From: SIG588 sp045599305
Lineage (GTDB): Bacteria; Bacillota; Clostridia; Oscillospirales; Acutalibacteraceae
DNA: 24,811 nt
Direction: 5' to 3'
Assembly (NCBI GenBank): GCA_045599305.1
Contig: JAZRVU010000085.1
Span: 1-24,811, forward strand
Below are positions 23,379 to 24,811 of this stretch, piece by piece; the first letter of the stretch is position 1, and the number at the start of each line of letters is the position of its first letter. The translations under genes were made by a program, and so were the position numbers. The notes beneath the pieces are model-generated. The model did no database searches and had not been told where the DNA came from. It was given only the letters and a program-made list of their open reading frames with translations.

Positions 23379-24659
23379 ATGGAGCACCGCATTCTGCCGC
23401 GCCGCCCGCTGGGCAATCCGCGCCGTCTGTGGCGGCAGACGGAATTTCGCCTCTCCACCTTTTCCGTTCATCCCGACCGTATGCGGGACATCCCCCGCGC
23501 CATGGCCACGCTGAAAGCCGCCGGATTTGACCTGGTCGAGCTGGGCTGGGCCACCCACCGGCAGGCCGAAACGGCGCTGAAAGCGGCCGGGGAACTGGGG
23601 ATCGACCTGCTGTTTCAGGATTTCTCCGTCTTCGGCGGGATGCAGGAAAACCATCTTGACCGGGTAGTGACCGCCGAGACCGTGAACGCCCTCTGCGACC
23701 GCCTGCGCACCCTGCCGCGCTGTGTCGGCTGCTATGTGTGGGACGAGCCGTATGTGGAGGATCAGCTGCGCGAGGCACGGCGGCAGGTGGATCTTTTTGA
23801 GGCGGCCATGCCCGACCGCCTCCCCTTCACCGTGGCCATCCCCAGTTACAACACCCGCTACCAATGGCCGAACAACGAATTTGCCGCCTATCTGGATCGG
23901 TATGCCCGCATCATCGACCCGCCGGTGCTCTCGCTCGACTATTACCCCGTGGGTCTGCCGCAGTACACCGACGAAGCACAACTCGACGATTCGCTCTTTT
24001 GGTGCGATCTGGGGCAGATGCGGGTGATCGGGCGGCAATATGATCTGCCGCTGTGGTTTTACTATCAGGGGATCAACCTCTACCGCTACCGCCGTTTTCA
24101 CCCCGACATGGTGCGCATGATGATATACGCCGCCTGTCTCTACGGGGTCAAGGCGCTGCAGCAGTTCACCGCGGCCGGCTCCGTCATCGACAAAAACGGC
24201 GGGGAAGGCCCCTTCTTCGCGGCGCAGAAGCAGCTGCACCGCGAATTCCACGCGCTGGGCAACACGCTCATGGCGCTGCAGGATCAATTCGTTTTCCATT
24301 CGGACGATCTGCTGCCCGGCCATCCCCATCGGGACGTGGCGGGGGATGACATCGCCAAAAGTGCCCTGCTCGCCGCCCTTCTGCCGCCGCGCACCTCGGC
24401 GGGCGAGTTCACCGACACCGCGGGCAACCGCTATCTGCTGGTGCTCAACCGCGACTATGAGATACCCGCCGCCCCCGCACTGCCGCTGAATCGCCCCTGC
24501 CGGCTCTACACCGTCAGCCCCGAAGACGGCACACAGCAGGTGCTGTGCGACCGCACCGACACCCTGCGGCTGCAGCTGGCACCCGGCGATGCCGCGCTGC
24601 TGCGCGTGCAGAACGCCGACGAAGCGCCGTTCACTGTTGAATACCGACTGGAAAAATAA
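23379..24659 (+). CDS. TIM-barrel glycoside-hydrolase-like protein, unclassified
   Basis: A 426-residue protein I cannot place in a named family. Residues 20 to about 330 read as a TIM barrel: alternating strands such as AGFDLVELGW, IDLLFQDFSVFGG, VGCYVWDEPY, LPFTVAIPSY, PVLSLDYYPVG and LPLWFYYQGIN. The strand-4-like YVWDEP with Glu123 resembles the acid/base position of clan GH-A glycosidases, but no clear nucleophile glutamate is visible near strand 7. The last 80 or so residues form a beta domain (YLLVLNRDYE, LRLQLAPGDAALLRV) of the type that ends many glycosidases. No signal peptide is seen, so it acts in the cytoplasm. GAAAGGA eight bases before the ATG fixes the start. It is four bases after the PHP gene. 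Confidence 0.75.
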   Translation: MEHRILPRRPLGNPRRLWRQTEFRLSTFSVHPDRMRDIPRAMATLKAAGFDLVELGWATHRQAETALKAAGELGIDLLFQDFSVFGGMQENHLDRVVTAETVNALCDRLRTLPRCVGCYVWDEPYVEDQLREARRQVDLFEAAMPDRLPFTVAIPSYNTRYQWPNNEFAAYLDRYARIIDPPVLSLDYYPVGLPQYTDEAQLDDSLFWCDLGQMRVIGRQYDLPLWFYYQGINLYRYRRFHPDMVRMMIYAACLYGVKALQQFTAAGSVIDKNGGEGPFFAAQKQLHREFHALGNTLMALQDQFVFHSDDLLPGHPHRDVAGDDIAKSALLAALLPPRTSAGEFTDTAGNRYLLVLNRDYEIPAAPALPLNRPCRLYTVSPEDGTQQVLCDRTDTLRLQLAPGDAALLRVQNADEAPFTVEYRLEK

Positions 24660-24681
24660 AAAAGGTGTGCCGCTCGGCACA
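24652..24681 (-). terminator. terminator for the minus-strand gene at the right edge
   Basis: On the minus strand TGTGCC-GAGC-GGCACA is followed by CC, T6, A and T5. The T tract overlaps the stop codon of the convergent TIM-barrel gene. It should stop transcription of the edge gene. Confidence 0.75.
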
Positions 24682-24697
24682 TCCCCTTATAAATGTG

Positions 24698-24726
24698 CAG
24701 TCCCCCGGGTTACACCCGGGGGGCTG
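24698..24726. terminator. strong GC hairpin between convergent genes
   Basis: CAGTCCCCCGGGT and ACCCGGGGGGCTG form a 13-base stem (one T-G pair) with a TAC loop. The trailing sequence on the plus strand is only TTGTC, so it is a weak or Rho-assisted terminator for the TIM-barrel gene, or an mRNA 3'-end stabiliser. Confidence 0.6.
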
Positions 24727-24729
24727 TTG

Positions 24730-24810
24730 TCATGATTGCAGCGGCTTCTGCGCGAGGATGCGCTTCAGCGGCACCCAGCCGAGATATTGCGGAGGCTCAC
24801 CGAGGGGTGC
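24730..24810 (-). CDS. C-terminal end of an unidentified protein (cut by window end)
   Basis: On the minus strand a frame is open from the window edge for 26 codons and ends with TGA at 24730-24732. The peptide ends GWVPLKRILAQKPLQS. Codon choice (CTC, CTG, GCG, CCG) matches the neighbouring genes, and a minus-strand terminator follows at 24652-24681, which supports a real gene end. The fragment is too short to assign a family. Confidence 0.5.
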   Translation of the reverse strand, partial: APLGEPPQYLGWVPLKRILAQKPLQS

Positions 24811-24811
24811 C

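Noticed and set aside
1..24811. Possible mobile element, phage or CRISPR content.
   Set aside because: No transposase, integrase, phage gene, terminal inverted repeat, tRNA-adjacent direct repeat or spaced repeat array was seen; gene content and codon use are uniform and chromosomal.

Overview
The window looks like chromosomal DNA of a GC-rich anaerobic member of the Bacillota, most likely class Clostridia and perhaps an Oscillospiraceae/Ruminococcaceae-type fibre degrader. The reasons are a Gram-positive PolC-type replicase, an S-box (SAM-I) riboswitch ahead of metK, the pyrH-frr-uppS-cdsA-dxr-rseP-ispG-polC gene order typical of this phylum, strong AGGAGG-type ribosome sites, and a secreted esterase ending in a type I dockerin. 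The genus assignment is inference.

Left edge (1-2360, plus strand): the 3' part of trpB, then a translationally coupled cytoplasmic SGNH hydrolase closed by a terminator, then a solitary TetR-family regulator with a near-consensus promoter and a palindrome over its expected start point. A bidirectional terminator separates this from the minus-strand block.

Centre (2361-13982, minus strand): one long operon read from right to left from a promoter near 13954-13982. It makes UMP kinase, ribosome recycling factor, undecaprenyl diphosphate synthase, CDP-diglyceride synthase, DXP reductoisomerase, the site-2 protease RseP, HMBPP synthase IspG and the replicative polymerase PolC, with an alpha/beta hydrolase appended at the end. 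Isoprenoid precursor synthesis (dxr, ispG), its use for the cell-wall lipid carrier (uppS) and phospholipid synthesis (cdsA) are thus linked to translation and replication genes.

14046-18336 (minus strand): a stand-alone initiating sugar-phosphate transferase with its own promoter and terminator, an AT-rich gap, then a metK-alr-folE transcription unit controlled by a SAM-I riboswitch with a clear terminator. Alanine racemase and GTP cyclohydrolase I therefore sit under SAM control.

18414-24659 (plus strand): a divergent 1230-residue secreted dockerin-bearing SASA-type carbohydrate esterase, then a two-gene unit of a PHP-domain phosphoesterase-like protein and an unclassified TIM-barrel glycosidase-like protein. 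The last bases carry facing terminator hairpins and the C-terminal end of an unidentified minus-strand gene.

No tRNA, rRNA, CRISPR array, insertion sequence or phage gene was seen. The least explained items are the dockerin esterase with its duplicated N-terminal domains, the PHP/TIM-barrel pair, and the SAM-riboswitch control of alr and folE.
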